Shown here in pieces: positions 1 to 14,700 of a stretch of DNA of 64,000 nucleotides. A program made the position numbers and the translations under genes. The notes beneath the pieces were generated by a model. The model was not told the DNA's origin. It saw only the letters and a program-made list of their open reading frames with translations, and did not search any database. Source of the stretch: Onthophagus taurus (lineage: Eukaryota; Arthropoda; Insecta; Coleoptera; Scarabaeidae); contig NC_091967.1 of the NCBI RefSeq assembly GCF_036711975.1, positions 5,766,001 through 5,830,000 of the forward strand. The letters run 5' to 3'. The stretch's first letter is position 1. The number at the start of each line of letters is the position of its first letter.

Positions 1-2791
1 ATCAAAATTTCTTTCATCATCCATGATTTAAGTTTCCTGCCATCATCCTTGAGGTATTCGTCTTTATGTTTAATACACAATACTTGATAGTGATTGTTAT
101 TAATCGTTTCCAAATTAGATGAATGGGTATATAAATGTATTAACGCACTGTACAAACCGACAAGTGGAATAGGAAGTGTAAGATTTGGGTTGAATACCAT
201 AAACGTTATGCAATATATTCGACGTTTAATAAACTGGTCCGAGGATACAATTGAAAAATTTCCCCCGGATCCATAAGCAATCTTGGCTCGCATATATCAA
301 GCTTCTCCGCGCTGGTTCCGTCTCTGCGTCTCTGCGGCGCCTTTATAATCTGAATATTGAATTATGGATTTGCGAAACGATCTAATGCAATACTGGCACC
401 GGTGTCGGTGAGGTCATATATACGCTATTGTGGTGATTTATATAATTTAATCCTGAACGATAAATCGGTCTGGGCGTTTATCTTCGGCCCGTTCGGGCTT
501 ACCGATCGAATATTTGACAGCCCCTGTCCGGGCAAATAACATACTTAAGCCAACCGTGCATAATAAATCATTCTCGGCGAACGAATCGTCCATTTTCGGT
601 TCACGCGATATGTTTGCGTACTGTTAAATCGACGGATTCATTACGCAAACGTATCCCATGTTTAATTGCGCTATACATTCGCCTATGACTGTCCCATAGC
701 TCGTGGCTATGGCACGGTACCACCAGCCATTCCACAATCCTACCTGATCCATGTTTGTCATACTGACAATTTCTGCGATATGTTTACATGTTACACTCGT
801 ATTGGTTTATAAGCAAAATAATCATTATATTTCTAAGTAATAAATAAAATAGTAAATTACACGAAAGAAAATGACTTTATCTTGGTCTAAAAGTTACGAG
901 GTAAACACGAATTGCGAAGAAATACCGACTCAGGTGACACGTTAAAAATTCATTGGAGGAAATTTGCTTGTTGAAAGCAAAAACGAAGGTGTAGCGTCAG
1001 TATTGCGCGACACACAAAAAATCAATTTGAAATTGCTCCCTCCAATACCGCCCACGTTGAAGTGGGATAATGCATAATTAATGGAACACTTTCGGATGCC
1101 GATGAGATTGGGGCTACATCTCCCCATTCGTAAAGAAATAAACCATAGTTTGTACACAAAGTGACATTAAATTTATTAATAGTTTGTAAAAACAGATCAA
1201 TCAAAAACTCGTCTATATCCATCATCTGCAAAAACATTTTAATATGATTGGAGACATTAAAAACTTTTTAATTTCATTTAACTAATACAATTTCAAACTC
1301 GTATTAAAACTGAACGTATGTTTTAAAATAAAATTTCTGCATGGCTTTTAAATGGAAATATTTGATGTATATGTGTAGTAGCATGATGTAGAATAATTTT
1401 TTATAATAATTTAATTATTATCTCATAATTGACAAGTATTCATTGTTTTAAAACAACAATAATTTACTTCGTGATTAAGTATTGTTTTATTAACCACTGG
1501 TCTAATTTAAACTAGGAGTGAAACCGCGTTTTGAACTTTCATAATCAGCCTGCTAAAACAATGAACACCGTGCGTGTTTATACTTGACACAGTTCGCAAA
1601 CAACCGTCGTTAATATACCCTCAAAACAGAGCGCGATGACGCGACTATATGGTCCACGAAATGAAGTATTAAACTTGAATTTCAGGAGGGAACTACTCGG
1701 ATTTTCCTTATATCCAGTATTTAACACGTAAGTTAAGTTCAACCCAAACGGAGTCCCACTCCGAGAGATTTTGTAACATTCAGAGTCCAAACTAGACTCG
1801 GTATTGTTACCAACACGGCTTTGTCCCGGTCTTAAACTGCTTATTAACTTGGTATTTAACTCAAATTGTGTGGACACTGCGATGGTATCTTTCCTAGATA
1901 TACGATATGTTTATACAAAATGTCTTTAATTTAAATTTTAATATGGCAAACTTAAGATATCCAATAAAATCGAAAAAGAAAAGATAAAGAACGTTAAAAG
2001 TATCCAGTTTCCTGAAGCCGAAGCATCATTGCGATCGATTCTTGCTGCTCGGAAAAGCGGAACAGGGCAACTGTCTTGTTGTTTTTGGGTGTTCCACCTG
2101 TGTAAGTGGGACGTGCACCTATCACGTTACTGTTTGATCTAATACGAGATCAAAGAACAAAATGTTTTCCCGGTCGTATATAATTACCACCTAGTTAAAT
2201 GTTGTTTAAAAACAAACAATTTCAATGAATACCACATAATTTAAAAAGTTTTATTATCGTTAGAAATGTATGTAAACATGTTATCATTAACTTTAAGAGT
2301 CTAGAAAATAACAACTAATTTTCATAACCGCGGGGTTCAGTAATTTTTCAGACTTTAACTGATTGAAAACCTTGAACACGGTTAACTGGAATCTGAAGGA
2401 ACTTCCGCTGTTTCTGTCACGCAATACATATTATTCTAAAAGTTAACCACCTTTTAATACCAAGTAACACCATTTTCATTGCAGAATAAAATTTGTAATT
2501 GCCACATAAATCACAAAGCCCTAATCGCATTATTAATCGTAAAAGTTACAGACTTTTTGAGATATTCATACATCTAAATAGTTTTGAGTACCCCATAGAA
2601 ACTTATCGTGAAACCGTACAGTTCACGTCCTTAAACCGAACTTCATATTTACATTGGAACAGTTTTCTCCTTCAGCATACATTTCTTTACCTTAGACCGA
2701 ACTCGAATTTCGGATTCGCAAATGCTGAAAGGAGGACATTTCGAGCGATTCGAGATGTCTGCCAGATCTTAATCCTAGACTTTGTTTGCAG
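1..2791. other. Upstream Lar intron (or intergenic) sequence, no supported gene
   Basis: This stretch precedes the first recognisable Lar exon, whose acceptor is the ttgtttgcag ending at 2791. Short open frames occur on both strands (for example 1578-1877 on the minus strand), but none resembles a known protein or has convincing flanking splice sites. Because the first visible Lar exon begins in mid-codon, the stretch is best read as the 3' part of a Lar intron. I see no long repeat here. Confidence 0.55.
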
Positions 2792-5700
2792 ATCCGCCTG
2801 AAATAACGCAGAGACCGAGGAACCAGCAAGTCAAAGCTGGCGGAATAGCGTCTTTTTTCTGTGCCGCACGGGGAGATCCAGCTCCCGTTATTCAGTGGAA
2901 GAAAAATGGAAAGAAGGTGCCGGGTAAGTATTTATTTTGATTAATCTTTAAAACACAAAAAATTGTTTTAATATAGTTTCATATACATTGTACGCTTTAA
3001 GATGCGATAAATTTCAATAAAAATGAAATAAACCCAAGTTGTTCATACTGCTATTCTTTGTTATTCTTAATTATATTCATTCGATTAGTTTAATAAAAAA
3101 TATATAACAATCTAACTCTGAATAACAATTAAAACTAGAATTCAGATTTAGAGACATTCAGATTTAGCCGCACGTCTCTCCAGATGGCTAAACCCGAATG
3201 ATTCTAGTTCTAGGTGTAGTCTTACTTCAATAAAAATATACAACAATCTAGCGTTGAATAACAATGAAAACTAGAACTACCGTCCTTGATTTTACATGGT
3301 ATAGACAGTAGTTTTACTGTACTAACTTAAATTAGTAATAATAGTTATTTATATTACAAGTGGGCTAGAAACATAATTACTGTACGAGTGTGGAGAATTG
3401 TACGACGAGGTCGTAGACCGAGTCGTGTAATCACACGAGATATGCAGATATACAGCATTTTATCTACGACTGCTAAAAATTACTAAAAAATCAATTTCTT
3501 TAAAAAGGTCTTTTTGACATTTATAAAAATATTTTGAAATGATTGTTGACAATTTTGAATTGTGAGTTTCAACAACATGTTTACTCATCTGGAATAAGTG
3601 TTTCGAAATGTAAGAACATAACAATTAATGTTTATAATAAATAATATTGTTTCTCTGTAAGTAGATAACCTTTTTTCTTTTGTATTGTTGCTCGTTTCAA
3701 TAAATTAAGTCTGTTCTGATTAGGCTAAAAATGCGTTACGTAATGAAACCAGTGCGGTAATGAACTTCATTACGTAACTCAAATCACCTCAAATGAGTGC
3801 GGTAATGATGACTTATCCAAGCAGTCGTAGATAAAACCTATTATTATGATTAAATAAGTTATGTTTCAATATGTACTTCAATATTTCCTTGAAATAATCT
3901 AAACCAATTCAAAAACTCTTTAAAAATTCTTTAAAACTTTTTCCAAGAACATTATCCCACTTCTAAAGTAATCTTATAGAAGTAACATTTTATTACAAAC
4001 TCGTACCTTGAATCATCTACTTTTAAATCCTTTTAAAAGGAATATAACCCTATTAAAATTATGAAGCTAAATTATTACATAAAAGCCAAGTTTTATACAT
4101 TTTATAGTTGAACGACCTTTAAAAAATAATGATATTGAATCGTTAACTTTACCAAAAAGAATACGTTTTTACCAGTTTTAAATAAACAAACATCTCTAAT
4201 CAAATTTTGTGCTATAAAGTATCAAAGCAACAAATTGTTTTTATTCAGAATGATTGAGGTACTCCAGAAAAAAATAGTCTAGACGAGCAAGAAAAGTCCC
4301 CCGTACGTTATAATAGTAAATCCCGTCAAAACAAGTTACTTTAACCACAATTCCCTTCTTGCCATCGACTGTCACTTCCCCGCTTTGATCTCAAACATAA
4401 TTTAAAAGAACTAGAAAAAACGTTATAAAGAATATATTTTTAATTTGTTCCTTAATGGTGAAATATGTTTCCTTTTACGTCTAAATAATTACAAAAATGT
4501 CAGTATTAAATTGGAACCTAAATTGAACACTCGACGTACCTTTGTAATAAATTTTTCTTGCACAAGTTGCGGTACTGTTATACATTTAAAATGTCGTCGT
4601 AAACCACTTAAGCACATATATTAGTCATGTTTACACGAATTAAGGTGAGCAGGTAACAAAATACGTGCTTAAACGAACATGTTGTTTAGATTCCGAGTAT
4701 AATTTCATAAATGGAGTGATTAATTGGTCTCATACGGTTAAAAGCTCGCGGTGGCGTGAATTCCAATTAATTGTTCATTATTGATCATGACCAATGTGTG
4801 CGTATGACCAAACAATGTTACTCTGAAATTTTCATCATATGCAATGCGTGTTCGCGTTTGTACCGAACTCATTTATTGACCATTACATTTACGGTCCCAT
4901 TTGATTCAAATTTGTCCAATTTCAATTAGTAATATTGTTTTATTGAAAGAACATTAAATATATAGAACATCGGCTTTGATGTCACCAAATCAGTAACAAA
5001 TCCAATTTCGGACTTTTTATTAAAATCAATCATGTTCAAATAAATAGATAATTTGCGCAGAACAGTCAAGAATATCTAATCTTCATAAACCTATATGATC
5101 TAATTTTATCGTCACGCGTGCCTCATTTATCGACCTATCGGATAGCAGATGTCGGTTCCTACAAACTCCCGACACTAACCCAAAAGCACTTCATTCGCTT
5201 TGTTACCGTGTCATAGTCGTAGTAGCAATAGCAGTACGTAGTAGTAGTGATGGCGGCAGTTCCACCGTCGGTTCCTGATGGCTGTTCTATACCTGTTGAA
5301 ATGGATCCTTCCAAGCATCGAATGTAATAGTTTCACGACGGAAGTAGTGCTCACGATCGAAAGCGACCTCTACCGATCCGTAAACTCTGCGGAACAATCT
5401 TTCGTCGCGTTTAATCAAATAAATGGTGGCTTTCGCCGTTGAAACGTCTTTTGGATATGTGCCCGCGTTTCTGCTTGGCTCGCATTCGATATCGTTCTTT
5501 TCATACAACTTATAAACTACACGATTACAAACCTTTCAAAACATAGAATAGTTATCCAAGACAATTTCTACATCTCTTTAAAACCCTTTTTTTACAATCA
5601 TATAATAAAGTTTTGAGTCATTTTACGTTAGTAATTTAATCTAATTGTGTTGATGCAGATATAGTAATACGTACACTATCACAGATTGGAACATCTATAT

Positions 5701-8700
5701 TGTTCTCTCATTGCATGATATAGTATATTTCAACACTATAATAGATGGACTCTGATTGTCTATGTAACGGAGAATAGCTACATATAATATTAATCATAAC
5801 CGATCGATTCTAATTTGTCAAAATTTGATGTGTTAACTAACACCAACTCAAACACAAAAAAGGAATTTGAATGATTATCAAGAAATCTGAAGTATGTTAT
5901 TTCCTCAACTAATGCGTTATATCGACATGTCGCACTACACCATAAAATCCCCGAGCAACGGGCACTTTGCTAAACTACTCTTTTTGGAAAAGCATTCAAT
6001 TAACTTCGCGCACAAAAGCTTACCAAGTGAAAATTGAGAGACGGTATTACCGCTAGTGCTGCGCTCAATTCCGTAGCTTCTTTGTACTGCAACGAGCTAC
6101 ATCCACGAGCGAATATTTACTCATTTCTGATGACCTTGAAACGGAAAAACTACATTATGGTTGTTCACTAACATTTTTAATCGGCTTTTTTTATTTAACA
6201 TATAAATTATTTTTGCGATCAACATGATTTCCAAGCAATTTAACATCTAAACGTTCGTTTAAAATAAATTTACATAGATCATTTGCATTAATTGAACAAC
6301 TTTTCCCGGACGCGATTGTAGAGTACTACGGTAGAATCCAACTAAATTCGCAAAGTTAACATTTTCATGTGTAAAATTCGTGCTTTAATTCAGAAACGTG
6401 CCACATTGAACTGTTAAACTGAAAAGTTAAAAGTTGTAACTAGCAAAATTGCAATCTTAATTGTGAACTGTGACAGAATACATTGCGACCGTGAGCGGTA
6501 AACCAAATATGCAACAGCGAATACGACCCGAGTTATATCTTTACTCTAAACTCGGAACTGAACGACGAGTATTCGTAGCGAACCAAAACGTCGAGAGATT
6601 AAACCGATCCGGAAAACGAAAAAGTTTAATCCTCGACTTCCTTCTCGGCAACTACTGGCAATTGAGATTTTAGAAAATTCCACATGAGCAATGTGGATTA
6701 AAAAGAAAACGATTACTGCAACATATAAGTATTACATTTTCAAAGTCAAAATTGTTTTTTAATCTAATTTTAGAAGCAAAATATTTACAATTTATGAAAT
6801 TGAAAAGTTACATGGGTGTTTTCATTAAATAAATTCTATGTTTCTAGTTTCAGGTCTAGTGTTAATTCTACTTTTACTTCAATAAAAATGTACAACAATC
6901 TAGCATTGAATAACAGGTAGACCCAGAACTAGAAAATTTCAGATTCCCGTTACTTTCTAATTCTAGGTCTAGTGTTAGTTCTAGTTTTACACTAACACTA
7001 TCACTGGAACTAAAACAAGACCTAGAACTAGAATCAGTCAGGTTTAGCCGTCTGGAAAGACATGCAGCTAAATCCGAATGTTTCTAGTTGTAGGTGTAGT
7101 ATTAATTCTAGTTTTGCACCAGTACTATCTCTAGAACTAACAGAAGACCAAGCACTAGAATCATTCGGGTTTAGCCGTCTTGAGAGACGTACGGCTAAAT
7201 CCGAATGTTTCTAATTCTTAGTCTAGTGTTGGTTCTAGTATTGCAGTAACACTATCGCTAGAACTAACACAAGACCTAGAATTAGAAACATTCGGGTTTA
7301 GCCGTCTTGAGAGACGTGCGGCTAAATCCGAATGTTTCTAGTTCTAGGTCTAGTGTTAGTTCTAGGGATAGTGTTAGTTCTAGTTTTAGTTGTTATTCAG
7401 TAGTAAAATATATATAAATATTATATTTTCGAAATCAAACTTGTTTTTTAATGTAATTTTGGAAGCAAAATATTTATACTTTATAAAATTGAAAATGTGT
7501 ATGAGTATATTAATTAAACAAAACCTACCATAACGGTGGAATTAAATTACATGCATGCTTGTGGTATTGCAATAATTGAATTAATAACAAATAACGAACA
7601 TACTGCAAAATATAACATCGGATCGCGGTTAGATTTTCTGCAAATGATTATAACTGTAAATGTATTAAATTAATAATCTGTTTATAGTCAACTCTATAAT
7701 TTAATAAGCAGCTACTTATTATCTGTCTAAATTTCAACGGATTTATTTTAATCTATGCGTTTTAATTAAATGTAAATATGTATATATTACATAATAGTTC
7801 CATTGGTGTAATATGTTAATTAAATTAATTATACAACAATTAATATTTTATAAGTATCATCATTATTAATGTCCAAACAACAAAATTTTCGAACATAATA
7901 TTAAAATATCTTGTTTACCTCGAATTAAAAACACTTTAAATAATTTTTAAAAAATTAATTGTTTGATAAATTAATTTGTACAACCAATTTTCTAAACGAG
8001 ATCGAACACGATTTGAGATACGGTCAACATTTAAAATGTTTTTGAGCAATTTAGAAAGCTATGTGTTTAAAATAGGTCAGGACGCGTTTAGTAGTGTGTC
8101 TGCGGTAGATTGGGAAATGTGAGTTTAGCAGTTTCGGGGGGAGTTCGTTTAAAATCCGACGTTGTATGTACGGGATTTGGGTCAGTTCTAACACGGGTTT
8201 CGTTTTCAGGCTCGCAATCTCGCTACCAGGTGAAGGAATTTCCAGACGGCGGCGCTCTGCTCAGGATTGAACCCGTCAAAGCCTCCAGGGATGATGCCAC
8301 TTATGAATGTGTCGCCGAAAACGGCGTCGGCGATGCTGTCAGTGCCGAAGCAACGTTGGATGTCTTCGACCGTAAGTAAACTCTTCCAAATTGTCACTGT
8401 GTTATAGGGATTTATCGCGTCTTCTACTCCATTTTCAAATTCCCTTCCTGAGTAGTTGACAAAAGAAACAAATTATAATGCGTTTTTCGAATGCAACATT
8501 TATAGTTTTAAAAAACATTAGTATCCGATATATAAAGTGTTTTGTTTAAAGTTTTACAAATTTTGATTGCTTAAATTGTATGCTCTTTTTCGCAAAAGAA
8601 AGTTTCCTCTTTCTGGACCGTTCGATCGAGGTATGCATATTTCATGTGCAGGGATTGAAAGTTACAGTGCAGAAAAGCACAACAGAGCGGCGAGCGGCAA

Positions 8701-11700
8701 GGTTACATTGCTATATTTACTTTGTGCGCGGGCTTATGCAAATTATAGTAATCACATAAGGTGGAGCTGTTTTGTTCTGTTTTTTTCCCTTTCTATTCTC
8801 GTTGGTCTTCCTCGTCTACCTTTGAAAGGATCTAAAAAAAACTATAAAAGAAACGAAATGGAGGTAACATTGATATATACAGTGTGTGCCAAAATGGCAG
8901 CAACGTCTTGTTCGTTTTAAAAACTGGTCATCATATTGATGCGCCTCGGCTGCAAACGGCCTCGATTTTATCAAGTGAGGCTTGTGTATGATTTTATCTG
9001 ATTAACCCTCCACATACGAGGTTAGATATCACATACTCCAGCTTCAGGAAAATTAAAAAAATTTAAAAACAAAAAAGACGCGTGCGTGAGAGCTCGTGTT
9101 CTATGTAAAATTTTATAGAAATAGTATTTTATTTCCGGGGTGTGTCAAAGCTCGTATGCGGAGGGTTAAGTCGAGGTTGCTTGCGGCCGAAGCTCGGTGA
9201 TTAATGTTATTTAGCTTAAAACTGGTCATTATATTACTGCACCTCGGCTGCAAACGGCCTCGATTTTATCAAGTGAGGCTGCCTAATTTAAGCCAAGGTT
9301 GCTTGCGGCCGAGGCTCAGTGATTAATGTTATATTAACCAAAAACTGCAGTCTCGGATTTAATTACTACGTATTAATGAAACCAAAAGAAGTTGTTGACT
9401 TTTTGGCACACTCTGTATACACATAAAACTTTTATAATTCATCTCGAATTTAAACTAAAATAATTTAAATATATCGTCAAATTATCACCTACTTATATTT
9501 GAAGTAGAGAAGTTGCTCTTTTAATTGCTGTTGGCGGAGCTCTTGTAACGCAACATAACGAAGGCATTAATTTTTCAGCAATATCGGCTTTGTATAAGTG
9601 TCATAAGTGCTCGTCTACTTTACACCACCCTAAAGAGAACTTTATTTACACGTTTGAAGTGTCTCTTTGTGGCGTTCTTTTTATTTGAGGAGTTCTTAAC
9701 GTTAATTTCAAGTTGAATCATTAAAAACAATTATTGATTACTGTTACCCTTAAAATGGAAATGGTCAGATGTGACCCATCGGGTCAATTAGTAAATTTAT
9801 GTCACATGGATCGTATCGTGGACCTCATGACCGGTCACGACCTCCAGGCATTATTCATTCTTCAGGTTCCGTTATTAGGACTTACTTCCTAATCCCATTT
9901 ACCGTATAATTTATTTCTTTTTTGTATTTGTCACATATTCATTGTAGGTTAAGAAAGTTTGTTAAACTTGAATTTCAAAGAATGGGAGAAAAATGTATTT
10001 TTTTATTAAAATATTTTGTTCACTTTCTCCAACATATTTCACCGAATCAGACAGCTAATTTTAGATATTTTAATATTTATCTCTACCATATATATTCGTC
10101 AACAGAAGACAGGATGCCGTTATTAACTAATTAATATGTGTCCAGATAAATTCCGCGAGATACTGTGGTCGGGCATGATTTAAGCGATGTAATAAATACA
10201 GACAGCGCCGGGTTTATCGGACGGAAAATAAATTTACCCACCCCACCATGAACTTCAATATATAACAACATCGAAAAAAAAGAGGCGAGAGCTCAGTAAA
10301 TACACAACAGGCTGAAGCAAATCACGTACTTTTGTTTTTTCCAATATGTTGACGATTCAGGTCGATATGAAGTTTTCAATGAAAAAGTTAATACAACGAT
10401 TAAATATTTGTGTGGTATTCCTAGATTGATGGAATCTGAAATAAAGTGCTTTTCACGTTCCAAAAGTAAATTTAATAAATTTCAGCTTCTCCCACTCTCA
10501 TATTAAAAGTGAAGCGAATCGCTCATAAAAAATTTATGAATTCGTGAAGTGGAGTGTTGAACCTGCAGAATGGTGGCATAAATCCTGTACACTATTTGCG
10601 AGTACTCTAAATATTGTCGGTGCAAAACATCATGAGATAACTCAATGTGTTAAAATGCTTAACCAAAAGAATTAATGGAAAAAAATGACCCAAATCTAGC
10701 TCATCTACAGTTTTATTGCTAGATGTGTTATGAAAGTAAAATCAGAAAAACCCTATTTAATTCAGAACTGTATACATATAATATCCTCTTACATCAATCA
10801 GAGTTGATAATCTAAGGGTAGCTATTTCAATGATTAATATATCTATAGTTTCGCCTCATCTCATCCCACCAACACATCTTTAATACGATCTTAAAGATTT
10901 ATTCGAATTTGTAATTTTTTAACATTCCACATTTTTTAACGTCGCCATTTGTTTTTTCAACTTTATCTTCATTTTGTTTATCCATCAGATAGCAAAATGC
11001 TTTACTTTCTCTTGATTTCCAGTCTGCACCTTTTATAGCTTCATTGACTTTGTCGCTGATGATGGGGTAACCCGAAACTAGTACGACTTTATATAAATAA
11101 ACGCAAGTTAGAAGTTTTTATATGGTTTTTAAAAGAATTAATGGCAAAAACAAATGACCCAAATCTAGCTCATCTACAGCTTTATTACTAGATGTGTTAT
11201 GCAAGTAAAATCAGAAAAACCCTATTTAATTCAGAACTGTATATAATATCCTCTTACATCAATCAGAGTTGATAATCTAAGGGTAGCTATTTCAATGATT
11301 AATATATCCACCTGGAATACGACTTAACACATTGAGCCCCGGGTATAATTTGATGTTATCATGGAATCTTGAAATAGTACGCTTTTAAAAATGTACTAGA
11401 AATGTAAATGAAATTTCTACACTTACTGTTTATTAATTGTGAATGAATGCGGGTAGTTATATCTTTATATAGAACGGTATTAGATAAGGGCGTGACTCTA
11501 ATTTAAAGTGCGAGATAAACCAAATGACACGTTACTCTTTCCTACCTGACCGTACGCGATTAACTAAGCCATTTCGCAACAAGAACAATTATACGGTACC
11601 GTCCAGCCCATGTAAATTTCACCGGCTTAATAAAATTCTCGGCGCGTAACAATGGGGGTTCCGGCCACAATCTATGCCGGGCCACACGTTTGCCGGCGGC

Positions 11701-14700
11701 ACAATTTAAATAATTATTTTACTTAAACGCAATTAGAGTTTAAATTGAGATAGCTGGAAGTGGAACGCGGTAGAAGAAGTAATGCTCGATCTGGCCCCCG
11801 GTTGGAGATAAAACAATAAATCCCGGGCAAGTATTTCGGTGCGGACGTACCCACGACCGTTACACATACCTATTGTACTATGTGCAGTTGAAAGCGCAAA
11901 GTGCAAAAGGGCTCCTTCCGTTTCTTATCCTACCGTTTCTGTCTATTTGAGAAACGAAGAGGGAGAACGAGATACTCCCCGCGCACTTATAATAATTTAT
12001 CACGATAACGCAATGGCGGGCGCCCCGACCGGAACTTCCTATGAATAACGGCGATAGCGAATCGCATAAATCCTACGGTGAAGAATAATAATTCTGTGCC
12101 TGGATTATCAGCAAGGTAAACTTCGGCAACTTGTGCGATTAAAATCGATCAGGGTACGATAATAATAGCCTCAAGTACTAAACTATCAAAATTAATTTTT
12201 AATAATTTTACTTAATAAATTCTTGAGTAATAATGTTTTAATAACAAACTATAATAATAATATAATTAGAGGAATGATCGATCTGTTCGTGACATCAATT
12301 CAAAGTTTCATGTTATTCTCTACTTTAGAATGGTATGGTAATTGAGTTTCAAGTAGTTTCAAACTGTGCTCAAAATGACCACTTGCGGACGGCATCTTCA
12401 TCATACAAGTTATGTAACTGTAACGTCACTTTAATTATCAATTTCTACTCGAATAAATTTCATATTTATATTAATTGCTTTTTGATTACATTTTTGTTTC
12501 AATTAAATTCCCTCGAAACTAAAAATACAGTGAATTTCGATCCAATATATGTACTAAAATATATTTCCATAGAAACCATAAAATGCAACATGTCAATATA
12601 ATTTGACATTACAGTAAAACCTCGATATAACGGATTAATACGGGGAAGGTATTACATAAATAATACTAACATTTAAATTATGTGTCAACCGATTACAAGT
12701 TGGAAGAACAATTCTAGAAATCTCTTTTACCTTTTAGTTTTAAGAAGGTAATCGAAAACCTGGTTCTCCAATTATTTTCAACAATGAGGATAAAAAGCTG
12801 AAAGAACCCGTGAAATTGTTGAATTAGAATTGAAGAGTTCTTGAAGACTTATTTTAAATAAGTGATAATAAATTAGAATGTTAGTAAACATAAAAATGTT
12901 TAATTAATTTAAGTTTTAATTTTTATGTGGTGTCACAAATTAATGACTACATGTAATTCGAGTTTATGGCACTTACTCGAAACAACGCCAATAGATTAAT
13001 TCGAAATAGCTTAATATTAGCAATCTGCTGTATATCCTATCGTTAAGCATTTACCGCTTCCATTGATTCGGACGGAACGTTGTTTAAGATTTACATCAGT
13101 TATATTGGCTCCTAAAACGGGTTGAACATTCTGCGACCGTACCGAACTGATTCGATAATGTCTGCAATCAATTAATGCATTTACGAGAGAGTCCTCAGTG
13201 GAAATTATAACGGAATGCTCGGCTCGCCGGTTACTAAACCGTAGAACCCCGGGAATAGGGACGGTTGCCAACTTCGACCCTAGACAACTTAACTTTGAAA
13301 ACAATAAGATGTGTATCTAACTCCGCGCCCCGGTTGCATTGGTATGCTGTATGCTCGACGACATTGAGAGAGAATCGGTGACCGGGAACGACCAATTTAA
13401 TACCGTAAGTTGGTCTCTTCTTGTTCTAATGGTATGGGATACTCGTTTAAAACCCTTGAGGTGTGCACAAGATTTGAAACGGTTTTGGATGGCGAAATTT
13501 ATTTTCAGCAACTAAAACATATTATTTCTAGTTTTTACACAAAATAAGAAAAGACAAAATTCACATCTAACTTTGAAACCAAAACTAAAATGTAAAGAAA
13601 CGTCTCCCAAAGCATGTACATTTTTACTTAACATTCATAAGTGGCGAAGGGCCAGTATTTCAAAAACGTCGCGTACGTGTGTCGCCAACTCAGCACCGCG
13701 TGTTTCATTTCATAATATAATCTTTCATGCAATTCTATTCGAATTTACGTCGTCGTCCATTCCTACAATCTTTTTCTCGCATTTATTTTCGCAATTTCGT
13801 TTATCTTTAGGCAATCGTATATCTACAATTTAATTACCTCAACTCCTCATTGTCCAACATGGGGGAGTGATATAGTTCAAGTTTCAATGTTATCCGTCCG
13901 AAATCTTAACGATCCAATTTCATTGAATCTCGAGAACGCGATCCTTCAGTTGAACTTGACCCTTCTCATAGAGAATACTGACGTTTCCCTCACACAGAGC
14001 GAGAGGTGTTACGATTCTCTAAAGCCCACGATATTCCAGCGAACCACATCGTTAAGTACGTCGAGTGCACCTCAATACCTGGCTAATGCCACAAAAGGTA
14101 CCTATTTCGTATGCAGAATGCTCTTTCGATGTAAAGTGGCGCGAGGCGTGCATTTTGGTCCGTCCGCCAGGAATATAATGATCTTTGGTAAACGATCGCG
14201 TTGAACCTGACTTTAAAGGTGCACCGAAGGGAAAAGCGCACACTTACACCTCCGAAAGTTAACGTTTCAACTTCAAATATGTTTACAAATAATAACCAAA
14301 AACGTTTTTTTCAAGTAACAAGACCAATTTCTTTAAATTCTCAAATGAGAATTTACCAACCTCAATTTCGAGTCTACGAAATCTTTTATCTGTGATTTTT
14401 ACGGTAAAGTCACAAGTACGAATAAAGCCTTAGCGTTCTCCAGCGTCGGCCTGCGAGTAATCTCTGATTTTCCCCGGAAAATTGGCAGTAACATTCCGAT
14501 TTCGTGCATTTCTTCCCCTTATTTCATTACCCTCTAACTTAATGTACAAGCTACAGGCCGATTCGCAAGACCGAAAATCTAATATTTGTGCATTTTTCTC
14601 GACGGATTCTAATATCATAGCGGAAAACGGAACTCCACCGGCGGTATGTAACGGTTAAAATTGAATCTTGAGGTTCCCACCGTTGCCTACTCTCCAGGGA

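Larger units (their letters stand above)
2924..8209 (+). other. Lar intron (5.3 kb) between the two halves of Ig1
   Basis: The donor is ggtaag at 2924 and the acceptor is cgttttcag ending at 8209. It holds copies of a palindromic repeat family (about 3104-3275 and 6870-7400), a GTA-rich microsatellite near 5217-5250, and one coding-like open stretch on the minus strand (5287-5509), listed separately. The rest is AT-rich and without recognisable content. Confidence 0.75.

Noticed and set aside
2499..2801. 100-codon plus-strand frame overlapping the first Lar exon
   Set aside because: It is in a different frame from the Ig1 coding sequence and stops just inside the exon; composition is not protein-like.
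8110..8379. An open frame beginning upstream of the second Lar exon, as a possible alternative first exon
   Set aside because: It simply reads through the cgttttcag acceptor into the real exon at 8210; the upstream part has no signal peptide and no homology to Lar.
13017..14618. Cluster of minus- and plus-strand frames of 60-105 codons in the large Lar intron
   Set aside because: They overlap in several frames, lack splice signals and homology, and are explained by locally higher G+C content.
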